NCBI GenBank assembly: GCA_046331175.1
Contig: JAXLRI010000006.1
Span: 1 to 64,000, forward strand
From: JAWKIW01 sp046331175
GTDB lineage: Bacteria; Actinomycetota; Acidimicrobiia; Acidimicrobiales; Acidimicrobilacustridaceae
Direction of reading: 5' to 3'
Length of the DNA stretch: 64,000 nucleotides
Shown here: in pieces, positions 50,701 to 58,795 of the stretch
How positions within the stretch are numbered: position 1 is the stretch's first letter
Layout of the letters: each line of letters begins with the position of its first letter
The notes under the pieces: model-generated
What the model was told of the DNA's origin: nothing
What the model saw: the letters and a program-made list of their open reading frames with translations, nothing else
Database searches by the model: none
Program-made: the position numbers and the translations under genes

Positions 50701-52053
50701 TCAGTCGGCCAGGCCGGCGACCTCGACCACGGCGGCGACGAGGCGCTCGGCCACCGCCTCGGCGAGGTCGTGGTCGGCGGCCTCCACCATCACCCGCACG
50801 AGCGGCTCGGTGCCGCTGGGGCGGACCAGCACCCGGCCGCGGGGCCCGAGCACCAGCTCCTCGGCGGCGATGGCTCCGGCGATGTGGGTGGCGATGTCGG
50901 CATCGCGGCGGGCCACCCGCACGTTGCGCAGCACCTGGGGCAGCCGCTCCATCGCCGAGTCGGCCAGGTCGGACAGGTACCGGCCGGTCCGACCGAGCAG
51001 GTCGAGCACCTGCACCGCCGACAGCAGGCCGTCGCCGGTGGTGGCGAGGTCGCGGAAGATGAGGTGCCCCGACTGCTCGCCCCCCAGGCCGTAGCCACCC
51101 GCCTCGATGGCCTCGAGGACGTAGCGGTCGCCCACCTTCGTGTCGAGGACGCGGATGGCGTGGTCGGCCATGCCCAGGCGGAAGCCCAGGTTGGACATGA
51201 CCGTGACCACCACGGTGTCGTGCGGCAGCAGCCCCCGATCGCGCCGGTCGATCGCCAGCATGGCCAGCAGCTGGTCGCCGTCGATGAGGCGACCCCGCTC
51301 GTCGACGGCCAGGACGCGGTCGGCGTCCCCGTCGAAGGCCAGGCCGACGTGGGCCTCGCTGGCCACGACGGCGGCCTGCAGGTCCTCGGGGTGGGTGGAG
51401 CCGCAGCCGTCGTTGATGTTGCGCCCGTCGGGCGACGCGTGGATGGTGGTGACCCGTGCCCCGAGGCGGGTCAGCACCTCGGGAGCCACCACCGACGCGG
51501 CGCCGTTGGCGCAGTCGATCACCACGTCGAGCCCGTCGAGGCGGCGGCCCTCGATCGAGTCGACCACGACCTGCTCGTAGCGCTCGACCCGGCCGTGGTC
51601 GACCTGGGCGTCGGCGACCTCGGCGGTGGCGTCGTCGCCCGCGTCACCCAGGTCGTCACCGCCGGCCAGCAGGCCCTCGAGCTCGGCGGCCAGCTGGGCC
51701 TCGGTCGCGTCGGGCAGCTTCAGCCCGCCGGGGGCGAACAGCTTGATGCCGTTGTCGCCGAACGGGTTGTGCGAGGCCGAGATCATGGCGCCCGGCACCT
51801 CCTCGGCGGCGCTGAGGCAGGCCACCGCCGGGGTGGGCACGACGCCGAGGCGCTCGACGGTGTGGCCCTCGGCCTCGAAGGCGGCGGCCAGCAGGGCCTC
51901 GATCCGCGGCCCCGAGGCCCGGGGGTCGCGGCCGATCACGACGTGGTCGCCGCCGAGGACGCGGGCGGCGGCCCGCCCGAGGGCATGGACGAAGTCGGCG
52001 GTGAAAGCCTCGGCCGGCCCTCGCACCCCATCGGTCCCGAACGACAGCGACAT
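50701..52053 (-). CDS. glmM: Phosphoglucosamine mutase
   Basis: A 450-residue enzyme that interconverts glucosamine-6-P and glucosamine-1-P for UDP-GlcNAc synthesis. It begins SLSFGTDGVRGPAEAFTADF; the phosphoserine loop is ISASHNPFGDNG (about 92-103), the Mg site FDGDADRVLAVDE, the sugar loop GGEQSGHLIF and the C-terminal RPSGTEPLVRVMVEA. Length is standard. A TAGGTT box (52062-52067) lies 8 bases before the ATG, a leaderless pattern. It precedes glmS by 130 bases. Confidence 0.97.
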   Translation of the reverse strand: MSLSFGTDGVRGPAEAFTADFVHALGRAAARVLGGDHVVIGRDPRASGPRIEALLAAAFEAEGHTVERLGVVPTPAVACLSAAEEVPGAMISASHNPFGDNGIKLFAPGGLKLPDATEAQLAAELEGLLAGGDDLGDAGDDATAEVADAQVDHGRVERYEQVVVDSIEGRRLDGLDVVIDCANGAASVVAPEVLTRLGARVTTIHASPDGRNINDGCGSTHPEDLQAAVVASEAHVGLAFDGDADRVLAVDERGRLIDGDQLLAMLAIDRRDRGLLPHDTVVVTVMSNLGFRLGMADHAIRVLDTKVGDRYVLEAIEAGGYGLGGEQSGHLIFRDLATTGDGLLSAVQVLDLLGRTGRYLSDLADSAMERLPQVLRNVRVARRDADIATHIAGAIAAEELVLGPRGRVLVRPSGTEPLVRVMVEAADHDLAEAVAERLVAAVVEVAGLAD

Positions 52054-52111
52054 GGCGGCCGAACCTACCCGACCCCGACCCCCCGCCCGGTGCCCCGCCT
52101 ACAGTCGACCC

Positions 52112-53419
52112 GTGCCGCGCCGCACCGCACCCACCGCTCACCGCCGGACCCTCGCCGCGCTCACCGTGGCCGCCGTCGGCCTGCTCGCCGCGGTGACGCC
52201 GGCCGTCGGCGCGGCGACCCCGGCGGCGGCGTCGAGCACGGCAGGGTTGCTCTACGTCACGTTCTCCGGTGAGGGCGGCAAGGGCGGGGTCACCGACCCC
52301 ATCACGCAGGTCCGCTCCTTCGGCCTCGACGGGACCCCGGCGTCCACCGCCGTGCTGTCCGCGCCCGGGTCGATCACCCTCGACGAGCTGCGCGGCATGG
52401 CCTTCGGCCCCGACGGCACGCTGTACGTCGCCAACGCCCACAAGACCGACTCGATGGTGCTGGCCTTCGGTCCGCCCGCCCCCGACGGCACTCGGGCGAT
52501 GCTCGGCACGGCGCCCTGGAGCACCCCGGCGAGCGGCAAGGACGGCAACGCCGGCCTCGACCACCCGTACGGCCTGGCCTGGGATGCGGGGCGCGGTGGC
52601 CTGCTCGTCACGTCCCAGGACACCTTCGTCGGCACCTGGCTGAAGACCGACGGCTCGCCCCACGCCACCGCCACCTGGGTCACCGGCGAGTCCACCAAGG
52701 TGCCCTTCTTCCCCGGCACCTTCGCCCCCGGCGACGTGTCCGACGCCAAGCTCCCCGACCCCGTGTCGTCGTCGAAGGGCGGGCTGAAGGCGCCGCGGGG
52801 CGTGGCCTACGACGCAGGGCTCGACCGGATCTTCGTGGCCGACAACGCCGACGGGGCGGTGAAGGCCTACGACGGCAGCACCGGCGACTTCCTGGGCGTG
52901 CTGCTCGACGCGTCCCAGCTCGTTCCCGCCGGCGGCGGCAAGGACACCTGCGCTCCGGTGGGCGTGATCGTCGCCGGCACCACGGTGTTCGTCTCGTGCG
53001 AGGGCACCGACGACGTGTGGTCGGTGCCAGCGGCGTCGCCGCCGGGCAAGGACGGCACCACCGGGGGCCCGATCATCGAGGTCATCCCCCGGTCGATCAC
53101 CAGCGGCGGCGCCACGGTCACGCTCGACCACCCGAGCGGGCTCGCCGTCGGCGCCGACGGTGCCCTGTACGTGAACAGCCGGGCCGGCCTGGCCGTCAAC
53201 CGCTACGTGCTCGCCGGCGGGGTCGCCGCGGCCGCGTCGGTGGCGGTGCCCTCGTGTGCGTCGGCCCTCACCCTGTCGCCACCGGCCTGCCTCACCGACC
53301 AGCCCGAGCAGCTGCTCGCCGTGCCCGCCGACCCCGCCGCGGTCCCGCCCACGACCGCGGGTTCCACCACGACGACGACCGCGCCGGCCGCCGCGCTCAC
53401 CCCCGCCTTCACCGGCTGA
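52112..53419 (+). CDS. Secreted beta-propeller-like protein
   Basis: This 435-residue protein has a signal peptide (about 1-35) with AAVTPAVGAA. Repeated blades read LRGMAFGPDGTLYVANAHK, HPYGLAWDAG, PRGVAYDAGLDRIFVADNADG and PSGLAVGADGALYVNSRAG, typical of NHL/SMP-30-like propellers. A Thr-rich C-terminal tail ends the chain. Function unknown; possibly binds a carbohydrate or peptide. The GTG at 52112 is 6 bases after a TACAGT box (52100-52105). Confidence 0.8.
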   Translation: MPRRTAPTAHRRTLAALTVAAVGLLAAVTPAVGAATPAAASSTAGLLYVTFSGEGGKGGVTDPITQVRSFGLDGTPASTAVLSAPGSITLDELRGMAFGPDGTLYVANAHKTDSMVLAFGPPAPDGTRAMLGTAPWSTPASGKDGNAGLDHPYGLAWDAGRGGLLVTSQDTFVGTWLKTDGSPHATATWVTGESTKVPFFPGTFAPGDVSDAKLPDPVSSSKGGLKAPRGVAYDAGLDRIFVADNADGAVKAYDGSTGDFLGVLLDASQLVPAGGGKDTCAPVGVIVAGTTVFVSCEGTDDVWSVPAASPPGKDGTTGGPIIEVIPRSITSGGATVTLDHPSGLAVGADGALYVNSRAGLAVNRYVLAGGVAAAASVAVPSCASALTLSPPACLTDQPEQLLAVPADPAAVPPTTAGSTTTTTAPAAALTPAFTG

Positions 53420-53521
53420 TCGCTGCCCACCCCGAGGCACCACGCCTCGGCTCGGGGCTCCCGCACCTCGCCCTGGGCTCCCGGCGGTCCTCCCGCCGCG
53501 GGCGCGCGCCGGGGAACGGCG

Positions 53522-53545
53522 ACGGGCGCCCCGAAGGGCGCCCGT
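53522..53545. terminator. Convergent hairpin before rpsI
   Basis: A perfect 10-bp stem (53522-53531 with 53536-53545, loop CGAA) lies 35 bases beyond the rpsI stop, between convergent genes, and may end both. Confidence 0.65.
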
Positions 53546-53580
53546 GCGGATCGTTCGGCGACCGGTGACCGGTCGACCGG

Positions 53581-53973
53581 TCAGCGCTTCGAGTACTGCG
53601 GCGCCTTGCGGGCCTTCTTGAGGCCGTACTTCTTGGACTCCTTCTCGCGGGCGTCGCGGGTGAGGAAGCCGGCCTTCTTCAGCTCGGGCCGCATCTCGAG
53701 GTCGAGCTCGGCGAGGGCCCGGGCGATGCCGTGGCGCAGGGCACCGGCCTGCCCGGTGAAGCCGCCGCCGTCGATGGTGGCATCGACGTCGTAGACCTCG
53801 GCGGTGTTGGTGACCCGCAGCGGCTCGGTGATGATCATCTGCTGGGTCTCCGAGGGGAAGTACTCGGCGACCGGGCGCTTGTTCACGAGGATCTGGCCGG
53901 TGCCGGGGCGGATCCGCACGCGGGCGACGGCCCGCTTGCGGCGACCGGTGGCCTGGATGAGTGGCTTCGACAT
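53581..53973 (-). CDS. rpsI: 30S ribosomal protein S9
   Basis: The 130-residue protein binds near the P-site tRNA in the 30S head. It carries ATGRRKRAVARVRIRPGTGQ, GGGFTGQAGALRHGIARAL and the C-terminal KKARKAPQYSKR tail, whose Arg end contacts tRNA. It follows rplM after 23 bases in the usual rplM-rpsI operon. ATG start at 53973. Confidence 0.98.
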   Translation of the reverse strand: MSKPLIQATGRRKRAVARVRIRPGTGQILVNKRPVAEYFPSETQQMIITEPLRVTNTAEVYDVDATIDGGGFTGQAGALRHGIARALAELDLEMRPELKKAGFLTRDAREKESKKYGLKKARKAPQYSKR

Positions 53974-53996
53974 GGCTCGTCCCTGTGGTGGTGGCG

Positions 53997-54452
53997 TCAG
54001 CTCGCCTTGGCGCCGGCGACCTCGAGGGGTCGGGGCTGCTGGGCGGCGTGGGGGTGGGTCGGACCGGCGTAGACCTTCAGCTTGCGCAGCTGGGCCCGGC
54101 CGAGGCGGGTCTTGGGCAGCATCCCGCGGACGGTGCGGCGCACGGCCTCCTCGGGCCGCTGGGCCAGCAGGTCGGCGTAGGTGCGGGTGCGCAGGCCGCC
54201 TGGGTAGCCCGAGTGGCGGTAGACCATCTTCTTGTCGGCCTTGCCCGAGGTGAGCACGACCTTGTCGGCGTTGACGATGATCACGTGGTCGCCGGTGTCG
54301 AGGTGCGGGGCGAACGTCGGCTTGTGCTTGCCCCGCAGCAGGCGGGCCACCTCGGTCGCCAGCCGGCCGAGGACCATGCCCTCGGCGTCGACGACGTACC
54401 AGTCGCGCTGGATCTCGCTGGCTTTCGGGGAGTAGGTGCCCAACGTCTGCAT
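53997..54452 (-). CDS. rplM: 50S ribosomal protein L13
   Basis: The 151-residue early 50S assembly protein. It begins QTLGTYSPKASEIQRDWYVV and has LGRLATEVARLLRGKHKP, VVLTSGKADKKMVYRHSGYPG and RTVRGMLPKTRLGRAQLRKL. The ATG at 54452 leaves a leader of about 80 bases from the promoter at 54537-54566. An in-frame extension to 54566 is not supported. Confidence 0.98.
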   Translation of the reverse strand: MQTLGTYSPKASEIQRDWYVVDAEGMVLGRLATEVARLLRGKHKPTFAPHLDTGDHVIIVNADKVVLTSGKADKKMVYRHSGYPGGLRTRTYADLLAQRPEEAVRRTVRGMLPKTRLGRAQLRKLKVYAGPTHPHAAQQPRPLEVAGAKAS

Positions 54453-54536
54453 ACCTTCGGAACGCGAGCACGCGGCGGTGCTCGTCGGCGGCTTCGGGGG
54501 TGCCCGCGGCCGGATGGGCAGTCGGGGCGACTGACA

Positions 54537-54566
54537 ACGATACGGGCGGCCCCCACCCCCGGGCAA
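54537..54566 (-). promoter_or_regulatory. rplM-rpsI promoter
   Basis: TTGCCC (54561-54566), 18 bases, TATCGT (54537-54542) on the minus strand. The -35 and -10 boxes match those of the groES promoter in sequence. Confidence 0.6.
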
Positions 54567-54584
54567 CTCGCGCCCGGCGGGCGG

Positions 54585-55337
54585 TCAGTACCCGACCTCC
54601 CAGAGGCACAGGCCGTGGGGCGGGGCGATGGTCCCGGCGGCGGCGCGATCGCGGGACCGCAGCACGCCCATGACGTCACCGGCCCGGCGACGTCCCATCC
54701 CGACGTCGACCAGGAGGCCGGTGACCGAGCGGACCATCTGGTGGCAGAAGGCGTCGGCCCGGATCCAGAACCGCAGGACCCCGTCGCCGTCGTCGACCCA
54801 CGACGCGTCGCGCACCCGGCGCACGAGCGAGACCTCCGGCGCCCCGGCCGGCGCCTTCGGGCGGCGGCAGAACGACGAGAAGTCGTGCTCGCCGATCAGC
54901 GGGTCGCACGCCAGCGTCATCGCCCGCAGGTCGAGGAGCTGGGGCACGTGCCAGGCGGTGCCGGCCAGGAAGGGATCCGGCACCGGCCGGTTCACGACGG
55001 TGTAGCGGTACCGGCGCCACCGGGCCGAGAACCGGGCGTCGAAGCCGTCGTCGACCCAGGTCGCGTCGCGCACCACCAGGGCCGGCCCGCAGATGCGGTT
55101 GACCGATCGCTGCAAGCGCGGCAGGTCGGCGTCGGCGGGGAGGTCGAACGAGACCACCTGGCCCCACGCGTGCACGCCGGCGTCGGTGCGGCCGGCCACG
55201 GCCAGCTCGACCGGCGCGCCGCAGACGCGCTCGACCGCCGCGGCGAGCGTGCCCGCCACGGTGGTGACGCCGGCGTTGTCGGCGAAGCCGCGGAAGCCCG
55301 AGCCGTCGTAGGCGACGGTCAGCCGAGCCCGGGGCAC
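54585..55337 (-). CDS. truA: tRNA pseudouridine synthase A
   Basis: The 250-residue enzyme makes pseudouridine at tRNA positions 38-40. It begins RLTVAYDGSGFRGFADN; the catalytic Asp lies in VAGRTDAGVHAW, and RYRYTVVNRP and FCHQMVRSVTGLLVDVG are standard. The GTG at 55337 is 22 bases after the rplQ stop, so it belongs to the rpoA-rplQ-truA operon. Confidence 0.96.
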   Translation of the reverse strand: MPRARLTVAYDGSGFRGFADNAGVTTVAGTLAAAVERVCGAPVELAVAGRTDAGVHAWGQVVSFDLPADADLPRLQRSVNRICGPALVVRDATWVDDGFDARFSARWRRYRYTVVNRPVPDPFLAGTAWHVPQLLDLRAMTLACDPLIGEHDFSSFCRRPKAPAGAPEVSLVRRVRDASWVDDGDGVLRFWIRADAFCHQMVRSVTGLLVDVGMGRRRAGDVMGVLRSRDRAAAGTIAPPHGLCLWEVGY

Positions 55338-55359
55338 GGCCGGCTCCGCGCCGGGTGGC

Positions 55360-55713
55360 TCAGACGAGCTCGACCCGGGCCATCGGCGCGTTGTCGCCGT
55401 GGCGCGGCCCGAGCTTGAGGATCCGGAGGTAGCCGCCGGGTCGCTCGGCGTACCGCGGGCCGATCTCGTCGAACAGCTTGGAGGCCATCTCCTTGTCGCG
55501 CAGGAAGGCGACCACCTGGCGGTGGTTGTGCACCCCGCCCTTCTTGGCCTTGGTGATCATCTTCTCGGCGACCGGGCGCAGGGCCTTGGCCTTGGCCTCG
55601 GTGGTCACGATCGCCTCGGCGGCGATCAGCGACGCCACCAGGTTGGCCATCATGGCCTTCTGGTGGGCGGCGTCACCGCCGAAGCGGCGGCCCTTCTTGG
55701 GGGTGGCGGGCAT
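55360..55713 (-). CDS. rplQ: 50S ribosomal protein L17
   Basis: A 117-residue protein with PKKGRRFGGDAAHQKAMMAN, LIAAEAIVTTEAKAKALRPVAEK and the typical KLGPRHGDNAPMARVELV ending. It sits 28 bases after rpoA, the usual order. Confidence 0.97.
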   Translation of the reverse strand: MPATPKKGRRFGGDAAHQKAMMANLVASLIAAEAIVTTEAKAKALRPVAEKMITKAKKGGVHNHRQVVAFLRDKEMASKLFDEIGPRYAERPGGYLRILKLGPRHGDNAPMARVELV

Positions 55714-55741
55714 GGCGGCAACCTCTCCTGAGCGTCCGGGA

Positions 55742-56680
55742 TCAGTCCCGGGTGCGCAGCTTCAGGCCGCGCTCGTCGAGCTTCTGGATGACCTCGTCGA
55801 GGGACTTCTGGCCGAAGTTGGTGATGGCCAGCAGGTCGTCCTCGGTCTTCTCGAGCAGCTCCCCGATGGTGTTGACCTGGGCCCGCTTGAGGCAGTTGCG
55901 GGGCCGTTCGGAGAGGTCGAGGTCCTCGATGGGCAGCTCGAGGTCGGGCGAGCCGCCGGTGACCCCGCCGACCTCCCCGAGCTCGAGGCCCTGGGGCTCG
56001 TCGCTCATCTCCTCGACGAGCTGGACGAGCGAGCGGAGCGTGGCGCCGGCCGAGGCGAGCGCCTCGCGCGGGGCGATGGAGCCGTCGGTCTCGATGTCGA
56101 GCACGAGGCGGTCGAACTCGGTCGACTGCTCGACGCGGGTGGGCTCGACCGAGAAGGTGACCCGCCGGACCGGCGAGAAGATCGAGTCGACCGGGATCAC
56201 GCCGATCGTGCTCGACGCCTTGTTGCGGTCGGCCGAGACGTAGCCCCGGCCCCGCTGCACGGTGATGTCGAGGGCGAGGCGGCCCTTCTCGTTGAGGGTC
56301 GCGACGTGCAGGTCGGTGTTGAGCAGCTCGACGTCGGCGTTGGTCTGGATGTCGGCGGCGGTGACGTCGGCGGGGCCGCGCACGTCGAGGCGGAGCGTGA
56401 CGGGCTCGTCGGCGTAGCAGCGCAGCACGAGGTCCTTCAGGTTCAAGATGACGTCGGTGACGTCCTCGGTGACGCCGGCAATGGTGTCGAACTCGTGGAG
56501 CGCGTCGTCGAAGCGCACCTGGGTGACGGCGGCGCCGGGGATCGACGACAGCAGGGTGCGGCGCAGCGAGTTGCCGAGGGTGTGGCCGAAGCCGGGCTCG
56601 AGGGGGCTCACGGCGAACAGCTGCCGGTTGCCCTCCTCCTCGCTCACGGCCTCGACGGTGGGGCGCTGAATGACCAGCAT
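55742..56680 (-). CDS. rpoA: RNA polymerase alpha subunit
   Basis: A 312-residue subunit that nucleates RNA polymerase assembly. The N-terminal domain has FAVSPLEPGFGHTLGNSLRRTLLSSIPG and VNEFDTIAGV-type residues; an acidic linker follows; the C-terminal domain has RPRNCLKRAQVNTIGELLEKTEDDLL and NFGQKSLDEVIQKL for promoter UP elements and activators. The ATG at 56680 is 98 bases after rpsD; an in-frame extension to 56929 is rejected. Confidence 0.98.
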   Translation of the reverse strand: MLVIQRPTVEAVSEEEGNRQLFAVSPLEPGFGHTLGNSLRRTLLSSIPGAAVTQVRFDDALHEFDTIAGVTEDVTDVILNLKDLVLRCYADEPVTLRLDVRGPADVTAADIQTNADVELLNTDLHVATLNEKGRLALDITVQRGRGYVSADRNKASSTIGVIPVDSIFSPVRRVTFSVEPTRVEQSTEFDRLVLDIETDGSIAPREALASAGATLRSLVQLVEEMSDEPQGLELGEVGGVTGGSPDLELPIEDLDLSERPRNCLKRAQVNTIGELLEKTEDDLLAITNFGQKSLDEVIQKLDERGLKLRTRD

Positions 56681-56778
56681 GTGCGTAGTACCTCGGAGAA
56701 GCTCAGGCGGATGGTCGGGTGGTGGTGGGGACGAGGCGGCCGGGCCGGCCCCCGGAGGGGCCGGCGGCGCCTGCGTGA

Positions 56779-57396
56779 CTACTTGGAGTAGAGCTCGACG
56801 ATGAGCTGCTCGCGCACGGGCACGTCGATGTGCTCGCGCAACGGCAGGTCGCGCACGGTGACGGCGTAGCCGTCCTCGCCCGTCTCGAGCCACGGCGGAG
56901 GCATCCGGTCGAGGACGTCGCGGTTCCACTGGACCACGACCATCTGACGAGCCTTGTCCCGGATGGTGACGACGTCGCCCTTGCGGACGCGGTAGCTGGG
57001 GATGTCGACCCGCTTGCCGTTCACCGAGATGTGGCCGTGGCCCACGAACTGGCGGGCCTGGGGGCGGGTGGCCGCCCAGCCGGCGCGGTACACGACGTTG
57101 TCGAGGCGCTGCTCGAGGAACCGGAGCATGTTCTCGCCGGTGACGCCGGGTCGCCGCGCCGCCTCCTCGTAGAGGTTGCGGAACTGCTTCTCGGAGAGGC
57201 CGTAGGTGAAGCGGGCCTTCTGCTTCTCCTGCATCTGCAGGAGGTACTCCGACACGTTGCCGCGGCGACGGGTGCGACCGTGCTCGCCGGGCGGGTACGG
57301 GCGCTTGTCGAGCGCGGTGGTCTCGCCCTTGGTGCCCCAGATGTTGGTGCCGAGCCGGCGCGAGACGCGGGCCTTGGGTCCGGTGTAGCGAGCCAT
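56779..57396 (-). CDS. rpsD: 30S ribosomal protein S4
   Basis: A 205-residue 16S-binding assembly protein. It has YTGPKARVSRRLGTNIWGTK, YPPGEHGRTRRRG, an S4 RNA-binding domain with RLDNVVYRAGWAATRPQARQ and the GHISVNGKRVDIPSYRVRKGD motif. No Cys zinc knot is present. It starts one base after the rpsK stop. Confidence 0.98.
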   Translation of the reverse strand: MARYTGPKARVSRRLGTNIWGTKGETTALDKRPYPPGEHGRTRRRGNVSEYLLQMQEKQKARFTYGLSEKQFRNLYEEAARRPGVTGENMLRFLEQRLDNVVYRAGWAATRPQARQFVGHGHISVNGKRVDIPSYRVRKGDVVTIRDKARQMVVVQWNRDVLDRMPPPWLETGEDGYAVTVRDLPLREHIDVPVREQLIVELYSK

Positions 57397-57397
57397 G

Positions 57398-57796
57398 TCA
57401 GACCCTCCGCCGCTTGGGAGGCCGGCAGCCGTTGTGCGGCACCGGGGTGACGTCCTTGATGCCGGTGACCTCGATGCCGACGTTCTGGATCGAGCGGATG
57501 GCGGTCTCGCGGCCCGAGCCCGGGCCCTTCACCACCACGTCCACCTTGCGCACGCCGTGCTCCATGGCCCGGCGGGCCGCCTGCTCGGCGGCCATCTGGG
57601 CGGCGAACGGCGTCGACTTGCGCGAGCCCTTGAAGCCGACGTTGCCGGCCGAGGCCCACGACAGGGTGTTGCCCTGCAGGTCGGTGATGGTGACGATCGT
57701 GTTGTTGAACGACGACTTGATGTGCACCACGCCGTGGGTGACGTTCTTGCGTTCCTTCTTGCGGGGTCGACGACCGCCGCTGGCGGGCTTGGCCAT
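57398..57796 (-). CDS. rpsK: 30S ribosomal protein S11
   Basis: A 132-residue platform protein with THGVVHIKSSFNNTIVTITD, SWASAGNVGFKGSRKSTPFAAQ and the C-terminal VTPVPHNGCRPPKRRRV. It follows rpsM directly. Confidence 0.98.
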   Translation of the reverse strand: MAKPASGGRRPRKKERKNVTHGVVHIKSSFNNTIVTITDLQGNTLSWASAGNVGFKGSRKSTPFAAQMAAEQAARRAMEHGVRKVDVVVKGPGSGRETAIRSIQNVGIEVTGIKDVTPVPHNGCRPPKRRRV

Positions 57797-57798
57797 CC

Positions 57799-58179
57799 CT
57801 ACTTCCTCCCGACCTTCTTCTTGCCGGCCACGGTCTTCTTCGGGCCCTTGCGGGTCCGGGCGTTGGTGTGGGTGCGCTGGCCCCGCACGGGCAGGCCGCG
57901 GCGGTGGCGCAGGCCCTGGTAGCAGCCGATCTCCATCTTGCGCTTGATGTCCTGGGACACCTCGCGGCGCAGGTCGCCCTCGACCTTGAGGTTGGCGTCG
58001 ATGTAGGCGCGGATGCGGCTGACCTCTTCGTCGGTCAGGTCGCGCACCCGGGTGTTCTTGTCGATGTCGACGGCGTCGCAGATCTGCGCCGAGGTGGTGC
58101 GACCGATGCCGTAGATGTAGGTGAGCGAGATCTCCAACCGCTTCTCGCGGGGGATGTCGACGCCGGCGATGCGTGCCAT
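57799..58179 (-). CDS. rpsM: 30S ribosomal protein S13
   Basis: A 126-residue 30S head protein. It begins RIAGVDIPREKRLEISLTYI and has RHRRGLPVRGQRTHTNARTR and a basic GPKKTVAGKKKVGRK tail. It lies 4 bases after rpmJ and 2 before rpsK. Confidence 0.98.
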   Translation of the reverse strand: MARIAGVDIPREKRLEISLTYIYGIGRTTSAQICDAVDIDKNTRVRDLTDEEVSRIRAYIDANLKVEGDLRREVSQDIKRKMEIGCYQGLRHRRGLPVRGQRTHTNARTRKGPKKTVAGKKKVGRK

Positions 58180-58183
58180 GCCG

Positions 58184-58297
58184 CTACCCCTGCCGCTGCT
58201 TGTGTCGCGGGTTCTCGCAGATGACCATCACGCGACCGTGTCGGCGGATCACCTTGCACTTCTCACAGATCTTCTTCACGCTGGGACGGACTTTCAT
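58184..58297 (-). CDS. rpmJ: 50S ribosomal protein L36
   Basis: A 37-residue protein: KVRPSVKKICEKCKVIRRHG followed by a C...H end (VICENPRHKQRQG). The Cys-Cys-Cys-His pattern (CEKC, C, H) binds zinc. It starts at the ATG 58297 with GAGGGAG directly upstream. A 104-base spacer to infA contains partial GC arms (58330-58370) but nothing certain. Confidence 0.97.
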   Translation of the reverse strand: MKVRPSVKKICEKCKVIRRHGRVMVICENPRHKQRQG

Positions 58298-58401
58298 CTC
58301 CCTCTTTCCTCTGGGATCGAGTTCGGGAACACCGGGGCGATTCCCCCCGGCGGGTCCGGTGCTCGGCACGGCCGGCCCGGACTCTCGGGTGCAGCTTCGG
58401 T

Positions 58402-58626
58402 TCACTTGTAGCGGTAGGTGATGCGGCCGCGGCTCAGGTCGTAGGGGGTGAGCTCCACCTGCACGCGATCGCCCGGCAGGATCCGGATGTAGTGCATCCG
58501 CATCTTCCCGGAGATGTGCGCCAGCACCTTGTGGCCGTTCTCGAGCTCGACCCGGAACATGGCGTTGGGGAGGGGTTCGATGACGGTCCCCTCCAGCACG
58601 ATCGCGTCTTCCTTGGGCTTGGGCAG
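58402..58626 (-). CDS. infA: Translation initiation factor IF-1
   Basis: The 74-residue OB-fold factor binds the 30S A site during initiation. Its sequence KPKEDAIVLEGTVIEPLPNA, then HISGKMRMHYIRILPGDRV and LSRGRITYRYK, is nearly universal. A perfect AGGAGG (58633-58638) lies 6 bases upstream of a CTG at 58626, which would be the start and give the standard length; the next in-frame start, a GTG at 58671, would add 15 unusual residues. A non-canonical CTG start for IF-1 is therefore proposed. Confidence 0.9.
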   Translation of the reverse strand: MPKPKEDAIVLEGTVIEPLPNAMFRVELENGHKVLAHISGKMRMHYIRILPGDRVQVELTPYDLSRGRITYRYK

Positions 58627-58722
58627 CGTGGTCCTCCTGCTCGTGTTCCGGCCGGAGCCCCGTGGAGCCACCGTCGCGGTGGCGGGCGCGCTGAGGCGCG
58701 CTGGTGCACAGGGCAGAGAGAG

Positions 58723-58752
58723 AGCCTACCGGTGGGTCGATCCCGATTCCAA
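58723..58752 (-). promoter_or_regulatory. infA operon promoter
   Basis: TTGGAA (58747-58752), 18 bases, TAGGCT (58723-58728) on the minus strand, about 90 bases upstream of infA. Drives infA-rpmJ-rpsM-rpsK-rpsD-rpoA. Confidence 0.6.
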
Positions 58753-58795
58753 ACCGGTGCTGCGGGCCGCCCCGGGCCGCCCGTCGCCGGTGCGC

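Noticed and set aside
46290..51062. 1590-codon open reading frame on the plus strand antisense to glmS and acpS
   Set aside because: In DNA this rich in G and C, the strand opposite a true gene is often open. The translation is low-complexity with no domain, and glmS is well supported.
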